Shown: piece by piece, positions 1-12,342 of the stretch
Layout: every line of letters starts with the position of its first letter
Position numbering within the stretch: position 1 is the first letter of the stretch
DNA from: Terana coerulea
Lineage: Eukaryota; Basidiomycota; Agaricomycetes; Polyporales; Phanerochaetaceae
Reading direction: 5' to 3'
DNA: 64,000 nt
Assembly (NCBI GenBank): GCA_024811115.1
Contig: JAKOGH010001194.1
Span: forward strand, 124,001 to 188,000
Position numbers and translations under genes: made by a program
Notes under the pieces: model-generated
Told to the model about the DNA's origin: nothing
Seen by the model: the letters and a program-made list of their open reading frames with translations, nothing else
Databases searched by the model: none

Positions 1-515
1 ACTCGCCTCATTCCGTATGCTCAATCTTCTTTTATCTTTGTAGCGCATCAGTGTAATCCCACACTATTCAACTCCAGTGTGCATGCTCTTGGTGTGTCTG
101 GGTCTTTGCATGGCGAGCATATGCTGGTGTGGTGACATCTCAATTGCGTGGAAGGCCCGAGCCAGCGCAGATTGTGATGCGAGTATTCGTCCGTTGGCCG
201 TTGGCCGTGTTCTGTGCACACAGCCTCTGCCAGCCAGAGGCTGTGGAACAGGCCTGAGACGGCGGCCGGTGCACTTTGGATTAATTACCATAGAGGATAA
301 CCCTAATGTAGACGTATTACTTCGGGTAACTACATACTGCGCGAGCGAAAATAAACATTTCCAGCCTTGGATCGCATCCGTCTTGTGTGTGCGCCGTCGA
401 CAAGCTGGTTTCCATCTACCACCACGACTGACCACCGACGACAGCGACCACGACGGCTTAGAATTTCGCGCCCTGGCGAACTACATTCACTTTTAATTCC
501 CTTCTCTCCAGCTCG
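1..515. other. 5' flank with no gene recognised
   Basis: This stretch precedes the Ser-rich membrane protein and probably holds its promoter and 5' leader. A 139-codon open frame on the plus strand at 77-496 has no recognisable domain or motif and resembles chance coding. Nothing else was supportable. Confidence 0.4.
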
Positions 516-1878
516 ATGCTAAGGCCTTTTACACCAACGCGATGCCTCGTTCTGCTTGCATGCGTCTCATGTATCCTCATATTCACCCTCGTGCCGCGGT
601 ACGACCTCCTTGACGGCGCACAGGCTACGCGGGTCGCACCACGACAACTCGACATATTCGATTCGAGTAGCAGTACTTCAGCGAGCTCGACCCAATCAGC
701 TTCAGCTAGCAGCCCCAGCGCGACATCTCAGTCCTCAGCGCAGTCCGCTTCTGCATCGGACACTGCGTCGGCCTCGACGCCAACCGCTTCACCTCCCATC
801 CCCTCCGCCAGCAACACCTCACAGGAACAGTCAAGCCAGACGTCCGCCTCTAACTCCGCGCCGTCGGCAAGCGCTCCACCCCCAAGCAACAGTATAACCT
901 CCCCGGCCGCCAGCTCACCCACGGCACCGCCATTTCACGAGTCTACTTCTCTCTCGGTCAACGACGAGGGCGTGACGGTGACAGCCGTTGTCACCGTGTC
1001 AGGCGCTGCTTCGAGCTCGTCTCCTTCAGCGAGCTCCACCGCAGGTGCAGACCAAGGCAACTCCGACAGTTCGTCTAGCAAGGGTGTCAGTACATCGACC
1101 ATCATTGGTCTCTCAGTAGCTGGTGGAATCGCAGCTATTGGCATTGTCGCGTTCCTCATCTGGAAGTTCACCAGGAAGCGGTTCACAGACGACTTCGACG
1201 ACGGTGCGTAACATCCTCCGTTATTGCTCGGAACATTGTGCTCACATCTCTCTCAGGCGAGGCGATAAAATGGCCGGAGTTGAACGCTCACGGCGAGAAT
1301 CCCCACGCCCTTCCAACTACTCGCACGGGCGGCACAGGGTTCGAGACCAACTCTGAAGTTAATCTCACGCGGCCTGATAGTCGCGCCGGAAGCTTCGCGC
1401 CCTCTGCGGCTGCTTCGACTGTGGACCTGTACGCCCACAATGCCTCGCAGGATCCATACGCAGTGCCACCACTACCACATCTGAACCCGAATCAGCCGTA
1501 CCGAGACGATCCAGGTCATGCGTTTTACGATCCCTATAGTGGCCCTGTCCCCCAAACATTCGCGGACACGGACTCGGTTGCTGGAGGAGAGGCTATCCCC
1601 ATGACACAGATCAACCGGTCAAGAAGCCCCGCTCCTCAAATGGGTTACGACGCTGGCAGGGGGTCTCCAGGACCACAGGCGGCGTATGATGCGGGAGGAG
1701 GTCGCCTGGTCCCCAGGCGGCGTACATGGGACAGGAGACCGGCAGGTCCAGCCCGTCACCGCGGGCTATGAGCCCAGGGCCGGCTATGGCGTACTCCGGC
1801 AGAGCTGCGTCGCCTGGTCCTCAAGCGGCGTACGGCTACGGCGGAGCACCGCCACCGGGGCTGCACCAAGGATACTAG
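516..1878 (+). CDS. Ser/Thr-rich single-pass membrane protein with Pro-rich tail (frame break near the C-terminus)
   Basis: The start at 516 gives a hydrophobic N-terminal segment (about residues 9-28, signal-like). A very Ser/Ala/Pro/Thr-rich stretch of about 160 residues follows, as in O-mannosylated cell-wall stalks. One transmembrane helix (about residues 196-218) ends in a basic KFTRKRF stop-transfer motif. Exon 1 ends at 1203, and a 53-nt GT-AG intron joins to 1257 in frame, giving DDFDDGEAIKWPEL. The cytoplasmic tail is Pro/Gly/Tyr-rich and repeats the unit SPGPQAAY. The first unit is in the main frame; the second and third, with the natural-looking end GLHQGY and stop at 1876-1878, are one base out of frame. 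The break lies at about 1694-1702 in a gggaggagg run. Read literally, the frame ends at 1771. The topology resembles fungal wall-stress sensors, but I see no WSC or Cys-rich domain, so the function is unassigned. Confidence 0.65.
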
Positions 1879-2451
1879 GCTGGATGTGCTTCGCGAGGAG
1901 GTGGAAAAGGCTGGCTGGTCCAACCGGACAAAGGACATTGTGTCGACTCGGGCCCACACGCGTTATTTGGTTGCCACCTAGACAGATCAGAGACACGGAC
2001 TGAGCTGATACCCACCGCAAGCATTCCCTCATCCAATCTCAATACGTATCGGTCGCATTGTGTTACTCGTCTGTCTAATGCGCCGTTTCTCACTCGTCCG
2101 GTCATCTTGTAGACGTGCTTGGCGACATATTCCTTGTCATCTATATATACAACTTGCGGTGAAAGTCTTGCCTCAAGTTCGACACGTCTGTTGGGTGGCA
2201 GCATATTCTGCTCAGCCGTCTTAAGCCTCATCTCGTCCGTTCGTTTGTAGCTCTTCGCTTTTCAGTACATTTCCTATTCGCCTGGGAAGGACATGGACTT
2301 GCACATAGACATTTACTTTCGCTGTGATGATACGACTGTTAGACTTGCTAGTATTCGTTCATGTTTCGAAGCAGTATATAGAGCATAGTAAGACATATTA
2401 GAAGACACTATTCACACAACATGACAGCGGCGTCGACCTCTAGCTGAGCTC
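1879..2451. other. Convergent 3' intergenic region
   Basis: This lies between the Ser-rich protein (+) and the paladin-like gene (-), which converge here. It probably holds both 3' UTRs. No domain-bearing open frame, tRNA or repeat was recognised. Confidence 0.4.
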
Positions 2452-5400
2452 TCAATCCAGGGATCGCCTACTCAGCAGATTTGCGATTTCCCGGTGTTCT
2501 TGAAGCCAGTCGGGGAAAGAGACTTCGGCTTCACTCTCTTGCTCTCTCATCTCAATGAGATAGTTTGCGAAGACTATGAGTGTGCCGTAGCGATAGCTAT
2601 TGTACCTTCAGCTGCTGCAATGATCGGCGCACAAGGAAAACACTTACAGATAGTTGATACCGAGGTTCAAGAGTTTGCGCTGCTTCGCACTGCCTTTCTC
2701 CGTGGCATCGACCTTGAGCTTGTAACTGAGTGCGAGGAATGAGCGTACAGTGCAGCAGAAGCAAAGTGTGACATACTCGTAAATGGCTTTTCGCAGGTTC
2801 TGCACGTCTTGCATCAGGTCGAGGGCTTGGTCAGTCAATCGCTTCGCGACCTTGCCGTGCGACAATACGCCGACCAGTTGCAGAATGGTCTTGTACTCGC
2901 CTGTATAAACATGTGAGGACCCGGGTGAAGAGCAAGGGCAGGCGTGAACTTGCCTTGGAGATAGGCCTCTTCCTCGGATGGGCCGTCCATAGAGTCATAG
3001 ATCTCTACACTGTCCGTCTCTTCGGGAGTTGAGATGTCGTTGTTCTCCTTATTCCAGTCCGCAGTGGTTGCAATGAGACATGCTGTTGCCATACCGGTGG
3101 TAGTTCCTGCGGAAAAGTTGTGAGCAAAGGGCAGGCTACTGTCTTAGGCATACCACTGCTACTCACGGCCACGGCCCATCTGACAGTTGAAGGTGAAATC
3201 GCCAGCGACACTCAAGCCTGAGCGAACACGGATTAAAAGCTGTTGGAGAGCATCTGGTAAAGGTGCTTGTTCGTCCGTCTATGGAGACATGAGCACCGCG
3301 GTGAGTTTTTGACAAGAAAGACTGACCACTGCCACCCGATCATAATCCACCTAAAGCATCCGTAAGACAGAGAGCAGATGAGAGACCAAGGGATACTCAC
3401 GTGGTACCCTTCCTTGACCATGAGTTCGAAGACATTCCTCGGAGTCATGATATCCTCCTCTGAGACGTCCTCCCAGATAGGAATAATGGAGAAGACGCCT
3501 GGTCTTTCCTCAACTTCGTCGTGAAGAAGGATTCTCCCGTCGCCATTGCGAACCTCTCTGAGGACATCCTTCTTGAAGCTTTCTTCCATACGCTCCACGA
3601 CAGATGTTGTGACACCAGTCGCCCTTCAATTAATCCATGAGTATTTCAGGCATTGTTGGTTGGGATGGACTTACTCGACGTTTTCCAACGGTTTGTCTAC
3701 GAGTCGCAAAACATGTGGCCGTCCAGCCACGTAAATCACAGGTTCCTACGAAGGGTCAGATACGAAAGGCTGATGTGGTCGTTACTCTAACCTCACGAAG
3801 AGACGTCCAGTACACCGTGTTCTTTCCTTCCGGACCTGCATCGACGCGGGCCAACGCCCGGCGCAAACTGTCGGATATGTCAATCTCATTGGCAAACGCG
3901 GATGTCAATAACAACACACCCTTGAACAGTAGGCATACCGCTGAAAGAAATGGTTTAGCGTCCACCGAGTCACCCGTTATTTTGTCGAGTACATACCTGC
4001 CGCATACCCATTTTTCTTCCTCAACAGCGGCTCTGAACTGTGCCTCTGCTGTTGGAGAAGATGTACCGGAGCTGACACGCTTAAGAATCAAAGGCACGCG
4101 ACGGAAGTTGGGTGAACCATCGATACGTCTAGCCAGTCAGTTCAGTGTGGTCCCAGATAGATTGAATCTGGCAGACTACGTACTCAGGCAGACTCATCTT
4201 CTGTAAGTTGGAGAAGAAGTCGCTCTTCAGAATCGTCGAGGCTGAGAGGATTGTGCCAGAGCGATTGGCCACGACTTGCTTGACTTCATCGGGAAGAGGC
4301 ATACCCTCTCTCACATTTACGCGTTCCAGCGGCTTGATGGCCTGGATGCCCTCTGCCACAAGCTCCTTCTCGAACGTCTTGATGACTTCATAAGCTGGAT
4401 GAGCAAGTATCGTTGCGAGCTAGGAGCTATGCTTACCAGGACGCTCTGTGACCCAAGTTTCAATGGTAGGGAACGACTGGACAGTGTCTGGCTCAATGCT
4501 TTGCAAGTAGGCCTGGAAGATGATCAGCTCAAAGTATCTCCGCAGGTTCTGCAAGCCTCTTTGAGCGTGCTGCCGTTTCTGCCTCTCGTCAGTCGATTGC
4601 TCAGCACGCGTCCTGGCCTCCTCAATCGAGTTTCTGATGTTGAAGACCTCGGCACATTGGTCAATTGCATCGTCCACTGTGTTCTTGACAGTGTGACCCT
4701 TGCGAATGACACGCAGAAGGTCTACCAAAGGTGTTAGTGTTATGTACTTCAGTAGTGCCAGCGATGCTCAACGTACTGTTGATGATTTGGTATGAATGAC
4801 GATCCGTACGAGCTGGCTCCAAGCCATCACCCATAGAGGTAGTGGTCAATGATCGCGTGAGGCGTGGTGTGGCGGGGACAACTACTCTCTTGGCCTCCTC
4901 TATCCACTTCTGAATCAGAACCATGATGACCTTCGTTCACCAAATCAGCTTATGTTCTGTCAGTGATGTTTACGAGCCCACTCACAGCCGTCATTGTGCT
5001 TCTACCTCGCCCAAGTTGGCAGTTTACCACTATTGGAGCGTTCGGATTCCGCATTACGACGTTGATGAGTTCGGTAAGGTCAGCAAAATCCGGGGGACGC
5101 TCGGCCGTGATAGGCACCCGAGCGTATTTCAGTTCGACATCCTCTTTCGGATGCTTCCTCGTCGCCATAATATCTTTCAAAGCAAACACATCATCGCTGC
5201 CAACCTCTTCCCAGATTGGGATCACAGAGCCGTCGTTCCTCTCTGCGTGAAGCAGGAGCCTGTACTCTAGCAATTAGACCTGCAACGCAAATAATACGGA
5301 GATGACCGACCTGCCGCCAAATGAGTTGAGCTCAGAGACAACATCTTCGCGCAGCCGGTCCTCGAGGACTTCCAGACGAGATGCAGAGATGCCGCCATAA

Positions 5401-8397
5401 TCTACGTGTATTGTAAATCTTTTATTGTCAAAGAAGAGAAGATTGGTTGTACCTTTCATGTTACGCAGAGTAAAGCGTTCTCTCCGGAGGCAGTACGGAG
5501 CCCCATTGATGTAGACGATCGGTTCCTCGCGGAGAGTGACCCAGAGAATCTGCTCGGCATGAGGATGAGCCTGCCGAACTCGCTTCACCACCTCATCGAT
5601 GGCCTCTAACGTTGGCTGGCCCAGCGCGTAGATCTTGGTACCGGAGATGTTGCGGAAATTTATTGCGCCACGGACACCATCCGTGACTTGCTGCGATTCA
5701 CGAATCCACTGATCAGATTTCAGTAGTGTGCTGGACGGTAGAGGTCAGAATGTGACATTAATCATACATAATGAGGACATACCCTTCACGGAGGATGATC
5801 CCGCTACGATTCTTTCACAATATGTTAATGGCTTTCACCTCAGATTACCCTTTTTGAACCTCACCTTGACGACATGATCAGAATATTCGTCGCCCAAGAT
5901 TTGTCCTCCAGTGATGGCAACGTCGTTCTTCTGCCCTGCGACCAGTGCCCTGCCTTCCGAGCCGTGCTTTGACAGGGCGGACAGATCGTTGATCGGCGCG
6001 AAGATGTTGAGTCTTGAACCATAGGTCTTGCGCAGGAACATTATTTGACTTAACGGGATAATGAGCAAGAAGAGATTCAAAAGCAGCGCGAGTGGACATA
6101 CTTCCAAATTTCCGTCCTTGCCTGAGATTCATGGCAAATGATTTAGCAGGTAAGTCTGCCGCGCTTTCCACGGGGCGTACCTTCAACCAGCTCGAGAAGC
6201 TTTGTGTCAGGCCTGATTCCGTCTCCACGTAGTTCGCGTACGCAATGATGAAGAAGCTGCACGAGGTTTCGTCAGTGCCAGCTAATAGCTGCAATGCTTG
6301 CTGAACGTACTACTTCTCCAATGCCTTCACCGCCTTGTCCAAGAAATTCGTCCGGTCGTCTTCGTCCATTGTCGTGGTCAATGAGTACCGCACCCGATGC
6401 ATGAAAATGTCGTCCCGCAGGTTCGTGACCTGATCGCCTATGGTCACACCATGAGAACCGTGTCATGTAGGTAAGCCGGAGAGCGTGTAACGTACAAGAG
6501 TCGATCACGCGGTCCACGAGTTTCTTCGCTTTGGCACCATGATCAAGAACACCTAATAAGCTCAGAATGAGGCCGTAGTTGCCCATGTGAGCTTTGCGAA
6601 GCGTATTGAGCAACTCGGGCTTTGTTAGCAACAGTTCAACCGCTGATGACGAGTTGTGCGACTGCAGGCCTGGAACGTACTCGTCAGCGACTAATGCATA
6701 CGTTCTCCCACAAGTTGAACGCACATTGCTGAAGAATAGCGGTGATCCGGAGCAGTGAGTTATTCATATCTTGTTGCAGGCTTGCTTGCTCCAGGGACTG
6801 GGCTATCCGGATGTCCGTGACCTATCATACAGCTGTCACAACTTGTGTGCAAGGATGGGTAGTAATAATTACCTGGCTACCAGAAGGCTAAGATAGTATA
6901 TTAAGCCGGTAACCCGAAACATGAGGAGGATGAACGCACTGTGCTGACGCCGGACCGCTGACTGCCTCCCTTTGCAAAGGGGTCTTCCAAGCCTCGTTCA
7001 ATGAGCTGCTTTCTGCGCAATATGCACGCCGCCACCATAGCGAACGTTGTCCTTACCGCGCCCTGCCCACAGTTGAACACCAGAGCTGTCCGCAAGGGGT
7101 CTGAGCGCTTGATGACTTGGGTATATGCGTCAAGGTAGTTGTCCTAAGTAGTCAAATGATCAATCATTTGTGCATTTTGCAGTCGCAGGTTAAGCTGCGA
7201 ACCTCGATGGGCCGGTCAGGTGAGATCGGGATGCTACAATCGTTATTGTCAGTACGCTTCGCATATGTGGTCCAAGCAAATGAGCACGTGCCGGTAGTAC
7301 TGCAAGTAAATATCAGTAACATAGTATCAAGGAAAGGAAAATGTATTGCATGCGCACATCAACATTCCATCCGTTCTTCTTCATGCCATCCATGAGTTCT
7401 CTGGTAGTTCGGACGTTTCCCAAGTCAACAGCCGTCCATGTAGGTAGAATGGCACCATCACCAGAGTCCGATGCTAAGGTTATCAAGCACTAAATAGGGG
7501 CATGAAGCACTACTGCTAGGCAACAACTCACCGACTTCGTTGTGGGTCAAAACCAGTCCGCCATACCTTAAAATCATAATTGTGAGAACAATTTAGAGGA
7601 GGTGACGCTTCGGAACATACTTCTGGGCTTCCGCAAGTATGTCGTTCTTCATACGGAGTTCGATAGCTTCAAGGTTTTCTGCACGGTCTGACATCTTCAA
7701 CGTACGTCGCGGTTCTGAAGCGTCCCGAAGTACGAACGGACGCCCCGAGATGTACACTTATCACATCAAAGGATAGAGGATATCGATGTTCAACATTGTA
7801 GGACACTACGAAGGCAAAAATGTCGTACCCATGGGCTCTTCTCGAGTAGAAAACCATATTACATGTGTAGGGTTAGGAATATTCGGCCTGCACCGGAGCA
7901 CAGATAAAATCCCTCTAAGGCCCTGCGTACGCGGCTGGGCGACGCCGAACACGTTTAGGTTCCCCTCCCTTGGGGCTCTGAAGTTCGGCGCGCCATGGAT
8001 GTTTAATTCAAGATCAAGGGCTCGGCCTATATTATAGCGTGAACAGGATATATCGAGGGCAGCGGTTAGAACACAGGGCAAGGAGCTCACCTGAAGGCCA
8101 ATAGTCTGTCTTGATGATAAAGCCGCGTGATAACACACTCCCCGTCCTCGTCTTCACAACCGAGGGCCCTGAACGCAATAGTTGGGGCATGAGGTCCAAC
8201 GGCTGAGCGGAAGGCGTCTGCCGTGTGTTCGTCAACGCTTCACTGAGCACCCGGTGCGCTGCAGGAGGAAGTGTAGACGGAGATGACGTCCCGTATTCTG
8301 GCTCTGGGCTACCGAGGTGGGTCGTCGGAGGTGCAGAGAGCGGTCGGTCGTCCTGTATGGGCGGCAGTATATCTACTGCCCCAGTGGGCGGGGCCAT
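2452..8397 (-). CDS. Paladin-like triple-repeat protein-tyrosine-phosphatase-fold (phytase-like) protein
   Basis: This is a long, intron-rich gene. The chosen start at 8397 gives MAPPTGAVDILPPIQ; the stop is at 2452-2454. Three tandem phosphatase-like repeats each carry a CX5R loop: CGQGAVR at about 7051-7071, CQLGRGR at about 5001-5021, and CQMGRGR starting at 3185. The last is split by an intron and continues TTTGMATA. Other paladin hallmarks are visible: YINGAPYCLRRERFTLRNM near 5,530-5,480, ISPDRPIEDNYLDAY just ahead of loop 1, and the C-terminal GINYLYRYGTLIVFANYL. That C-terminal motif appears only after removing an intron at about 2530-2649. It fixes the true end some 190 nt past the apparent stop at 2644. 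The family has a PTP-like phytase fold; whether the fungal members cleave inositol phosphates or phosphoproteins is not settled by sequence. Loop 1 is the most divergent repeat. No signal peptide is evident, so a cytosolic location is inferred. Confidence 0.85.
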
Positions 8398-8710
8398 TGC
8401 GGGAGACGGCGGTGTGTGTTAACGAGAAAGCAGCGAGATAGGGAGTTTGAGGAACGCGAGGAAGAGAGATTGAGCAGCGGTGGAAGCAAGAGGCAAGGAA
8501 CGTGGTGAGCTGCAGGTGAGCTGCAGTCCCGCCAAAGGCAATAACGCGGTAACCTACGCGCCGGCGCTTACGAGTCATCCACGCGAAGCTAGCCTTCCTA
8601 AACGATACATGCTATCTCAAGAAAAAAAAGCTCGGAATGCATGAAGATAAAATATGCGCAAAGCGAAAACTAGTCAATACATGCGCAGGTAATTAAAAAA
8701 AGAATACGCT
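8398..8710. other. Short gap between two minus-strand genes
   Basis: This is the 5' flank of the paladin-like gene and the 3' flank of the alpha/beta hydrolase. It contains an A-rich tract (aagaaaaaaaagc at about 8619-8631). No gene was seen. Confidence 0.4.
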
Positions 8711-11251
8711 CTAATCGCGAAGCCCGAGTCGAGGGGGCTCGAAAGCGTCAGAGAGTTGGTTCCAAATTTCCATGATTTCCCTGTCTTCCCCGACCAGTTC
8801 CCCCATGCTCTTCGTCGTTCCCGGGAAGAAGCTGCTCTGGATGTCACATACAGTGCCTTTCTCCGGTAATTTGCCTTCCCTGAAGTATTTGCGGACGACT
8901 TTGGCCGAGCACACGGACGAAGCTGCCGGTGAGCAATGCTGCAACGAAGGACTCAAGTGACAGGAACAAGAACGCAAGATGAATGGGACGTACACCGGCC
9001 GAGTCCTGCATCAGTACCACAGACCCATTGAATCCAAGTGACATAGTATGCGCACTGAGACGCTCAGTCAGCAGATGACAGTGAAGATGGTTGGCTCGAA
9101 AACACTCACTGTGTCAGGGGCGTCACAGGATCGGCGGTGTTCCCGATGATAAGCAGAGGGAATGAGGTATTCCCAATGAAGGGACCTGTATAATATCAAT
9201 CTTGCACCCTTTCTAATAACCAAGCCCCCAACATACCTGCAAAGCGGTCAGCTGGTCTCACTTTCCAACCACTTATTCAGAGTAAGCACAGTTCGCAAGA
9301 AGCAGTTAAATGCACGTACGAGCAATAGCCATGGAAAGGCCACACATCGAAGAACTCAGAGTCAAGGGCCATCCTTTGATAGTGCCTCTCAAGTTCTTCG
9401 ACCGAATCGCTAACGATATCCCCGTCTGAGCACCCTATGGCAGCTGATGCGTCAGGAGTGCTGGTGGTTGATGGCACTGGCTTGCCCGGAATCGGGCATT
9501 CGCAGGCAAACGGGACTGTCAACGCCCCCGACAGCTTCCACAGCGGGAGTCCGTTTCCCTTCTCGGCTTCCGCAAGCGCAGAGGTGACGTTCTGCGAGGG
9601 GTAATAGTCGCCCTTGCCGTAGGGCGAATAGAGAAGGCGAAATACTGCTTTGCGGGCCATCGCGTAGTCAACAAGGCCGTATTCTGGCGTAATTGAACCA
9701 GTCAGATTGGCCGCAACAGGGAGAGGATGTCTTTTCAGCTTGTCGAAGATACCCTGGAGACGGGTGTAGACCTTCTCGGACGTTGACTCATGCAAAGCGC
9801 ACTGATCAGGGCCCGCCTCAACGCAAGCTTTGAGGATCGCACGAAGGCCTTTGTCGGTATCAATCAGGTTGTTGGACCATTGGGCTATTGGCAATGAGCA
9901 CCGAGATTGTCAATCCCGGCAACTTCACTGTACTTACCGGCATAGTAGTTGTAAGAATCGACAACGCCTATCCATGGTGTAAGAGAATGACACAAGAGAA
10001 ATCAAAGAAAGTTGACTTACCGTCAATGACCAGCCTCTCAATATTGTCCTGATTGCGCAAGACAAACTCAGACTGGACACGATCAAAGAAAAAGATGATT
10101 ACGGACGGGAAACATGGCTGCATATCTGAGGTTGTTCACTGAGCAAAGCGAACCATGTAGTTTGATGTGAAATGCTTACGTTGCACCGAGAACCGTGCCG
10201 TACCTGCGTCGACCACGTTTGAGTATCAAGCACAAACCTGCGAAACAAATCTCGCTCACGAAAAGCCCCAGTACTTCAACTTGTCATACCCGTGCGCCTG
10301 AGTGATACTCAACATATCTCGAGCGACCAGCGCCGTACTGACATACGGTGTGGCATCTTTGGTGTTCAGTTCCGCAATCTCCCCATATACTTTGGCACGA
10401 CCGTGCGCACGCGAGACGGCGTCGAATGTGGAATTGGGAAGAGGGTCTGACGCTTGCCTGAGACGCCAAGTCTCACCTTCTGCCTTGTCGTGGAAGACGA
10501 CCACTTGAGGCGTCGTTCGAGCGACACCACTGACCATGGAATTAGCGATCGTACTTGCCTCCCAAGAGAGTAACATACTAACCGCGGGTCGAAGCCAATG
10601 ATGTCGTACTCGTCTCCGATGAGCTTTTGCATCTCAATTCCCAGGTTTCGCACCGTATCTACACCTGAGCCACCGGGACCACCTGGTCATCCCAGGTTTA
10701 GTTGCGCGCTGCATGGGTATTCATGAATAGAACGCACCGGGATTAAACAGAATTGGCCCTCTATATCCCTCGTGACCCACGCCGTATTTCGAAGGGACTC
10801 TGATGAGAGCAATCCCAGCTTGCGGCCCCTCCGGATGAGCGTAGTCAAGAGGCAACTATTGGCATATCGTCAGTGGTGTAACCCGACCACAAAGCAAGGG
10901 CCCGACCATAATCCTAGAGCATTGTTTATCATCATAGCAGGGGGGTCCAAACAAGCGAGTTCTTGGTACTGGGTGGGACCTGCGGAGGATGAGTCGAAGT
11001 GCCACGGCCTGATTCAGAAGCTGTTCAATACTCACTGAGGCCCACACAAGCTCGGGATCGTCCTTCAAACCATGGCCACAACCTTGCCCTTCGCTGACGT
11101 TGGTGGGAATAGGGACAAGTTCTTCAGAAGTGTACAGACGGTATCCGAGAGCCACCACACAAGCGCATACTAGAAAAGCCCATCGCAGACTAGCTGACTT
11201 GCGGCCTTTTGGATCCTGGAAGTCACTCAGGACCGTCTTGGAGTCCAGCAT
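8711..11251 (-). CDS. Membrane-anchored S33/TAP-type alpha/beta hydrolase (putative aminopeptidase/peptidase)
   Basis: The start at 11251 gives MLDSKTVLSDFQDPKGRK, followed by a hydrophobic anchor (RWAFLVCACVVALGY), so a type II membrane or secreted protein is likely. Family landmarks occur in order: the oxyanion region NPGGPGGSG split by an intron near 10,670-10,730; DIIGFDPR at about 10,600; and the nucleophile elbow GFSYG. That elbow forms only after splicing at about 10,260/10,199. The catalytic Asp lies in IIGNTADPVTPL (about 9,150-9,115) and the catalytic His in LQHCSPAASSVC near 8,930. The Cys-rich end and His context match the TAP-like C-terminal domain of fungal S33 peptidases. One intron near 10,905-10,850 has a non-ideal donor (GTCGGG) but restores SRIMLPLDYAHPEG. 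All triad residues are present, so activity is expected. The substrate (N-terminal Pro or other residues, or a tripeptide) is inferred from the family only. Confidence 0.85.
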
Positions 11252-11672
11252 ATTGTGGTAGAGTTGAGAAGACTCAGGCAGCGGCGGTACCGCTCAGACC
11301 AGGCTCCGTGGGTACTTATGCTCTCTTGTCATCAGGGACGACATCCCGTGGCTGCGATCTAGCATATGCACCACTCACGCGACCGCGTGGAATCCTAGGA
11401 CAGATCCATAGTCTATTAGCCAGTCTATTTCGCGCAAATGATGTGCCGTCGTGTATCGAAAAAGGGTTGCAGATGCAGATGTCGTATCAAGGACGGCTCG
11501 GACTGCACTTTCGGCGAATGAGGGCAAGTCGTTAACGAACGCACGGAATGGCTGGTGCATATAACTGGCGTTTTGGGGACATGAGAATGATTAGATTTTG
11601 GAGCTTGAAACTGTAGGTGGAAGCTGGAGAGCAGAGGATAGTGGCAGAGGTTGTCGTGGTCTAGATGAGGAG

Positions 11673-11785
11673 CAGTCTCCTTCCCAGCACTCCCTTTGAG
11701 TAGGAGGAAGGGCGTGAGAAGTTCTTGGCCCATTCGGGCCTCTCTCGCCGTTCCTCTACTCTGTAGGGAGGCTGGCGCCATATAT
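11673..11785 (+). repeat. Left arm of perfect 113-bp inverted repeat
   Basis: Read on the plus strand it runs from cagtctccttcccagcac to ggctggcgccatatat. It is the exact reverse complement of 12230-12342 as far as I can read, and identity stops abruptly at both edges. The flanks do not match each other. Confidence 0.9.
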
Positions 11786-12229
11786 TGACGCCAGCTTATG
11801 TCATCCCGGATTCACGTCCGGTCTCGCCGTGACTAGGCAGAGGTTCTGCTCTCGTTTGCTTGAGCTTCACGTATACACCGCCACAAAGCTTGTAGATGGA
11901 TACCAAAATGCTTATATATACCTCTTGCATGCTTTTATTTAGCTCAGTCAAAGTGACAGTTGCATGCAGTGACTCGGAGCATTGGTATAGACAAAGAATC
12001 GCAAGCAGGGAGGAAATAAATATGTTACTAGCAATTAACTGTGTTACAAATTCTGCTAGCATCACAAGCATACATGTTTACATGTATTAGTGGCAACAGG
12101 AAGGCTAGAATATGCTGAGTATCACTCAAATCTTGCACAATGCACCAGGACATGCAGCCGCCGCGCCGGAGCACCTTCCCCATTTGGCCTTCCCGCGCGA
12201 CCGAAACCGTCCGTCTCATGTAGACGCTC

Positions 12230-12342
12230 ATATATGGCGCCAGCCTCCCTACAGAGTAGAGGAACGGCGAGAGAGGCCCGAATGGGCCAAGAACTTCTCA
12301 CGCCCTTCCTCCTACTCAAAGGGAGTGCTGGGAAGGAGACTG
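12230..12342 (-). repeat. Right arm of perfect 113-bp inverted repeat
   Basis: It begins atatatggcgccagcctccc and ends gggaaggagactg, and is the reverse complement of 11673-11785. The arms are separated by 444 bp. The outer ends are cagtctcc and its complement, and no clear target-site duplication flanks them. It could be a MITE/foldback element, or an inverted duplication of a local fragment. Confidence 0.9.

Noticed and set aside
2494..2742. Plus-strand 82-codon gene
   Set aside because: It is the antisense of the last two exons of the paladin-like gene, whose terminal GINYLYRYGTL motif fixes the coding strand.
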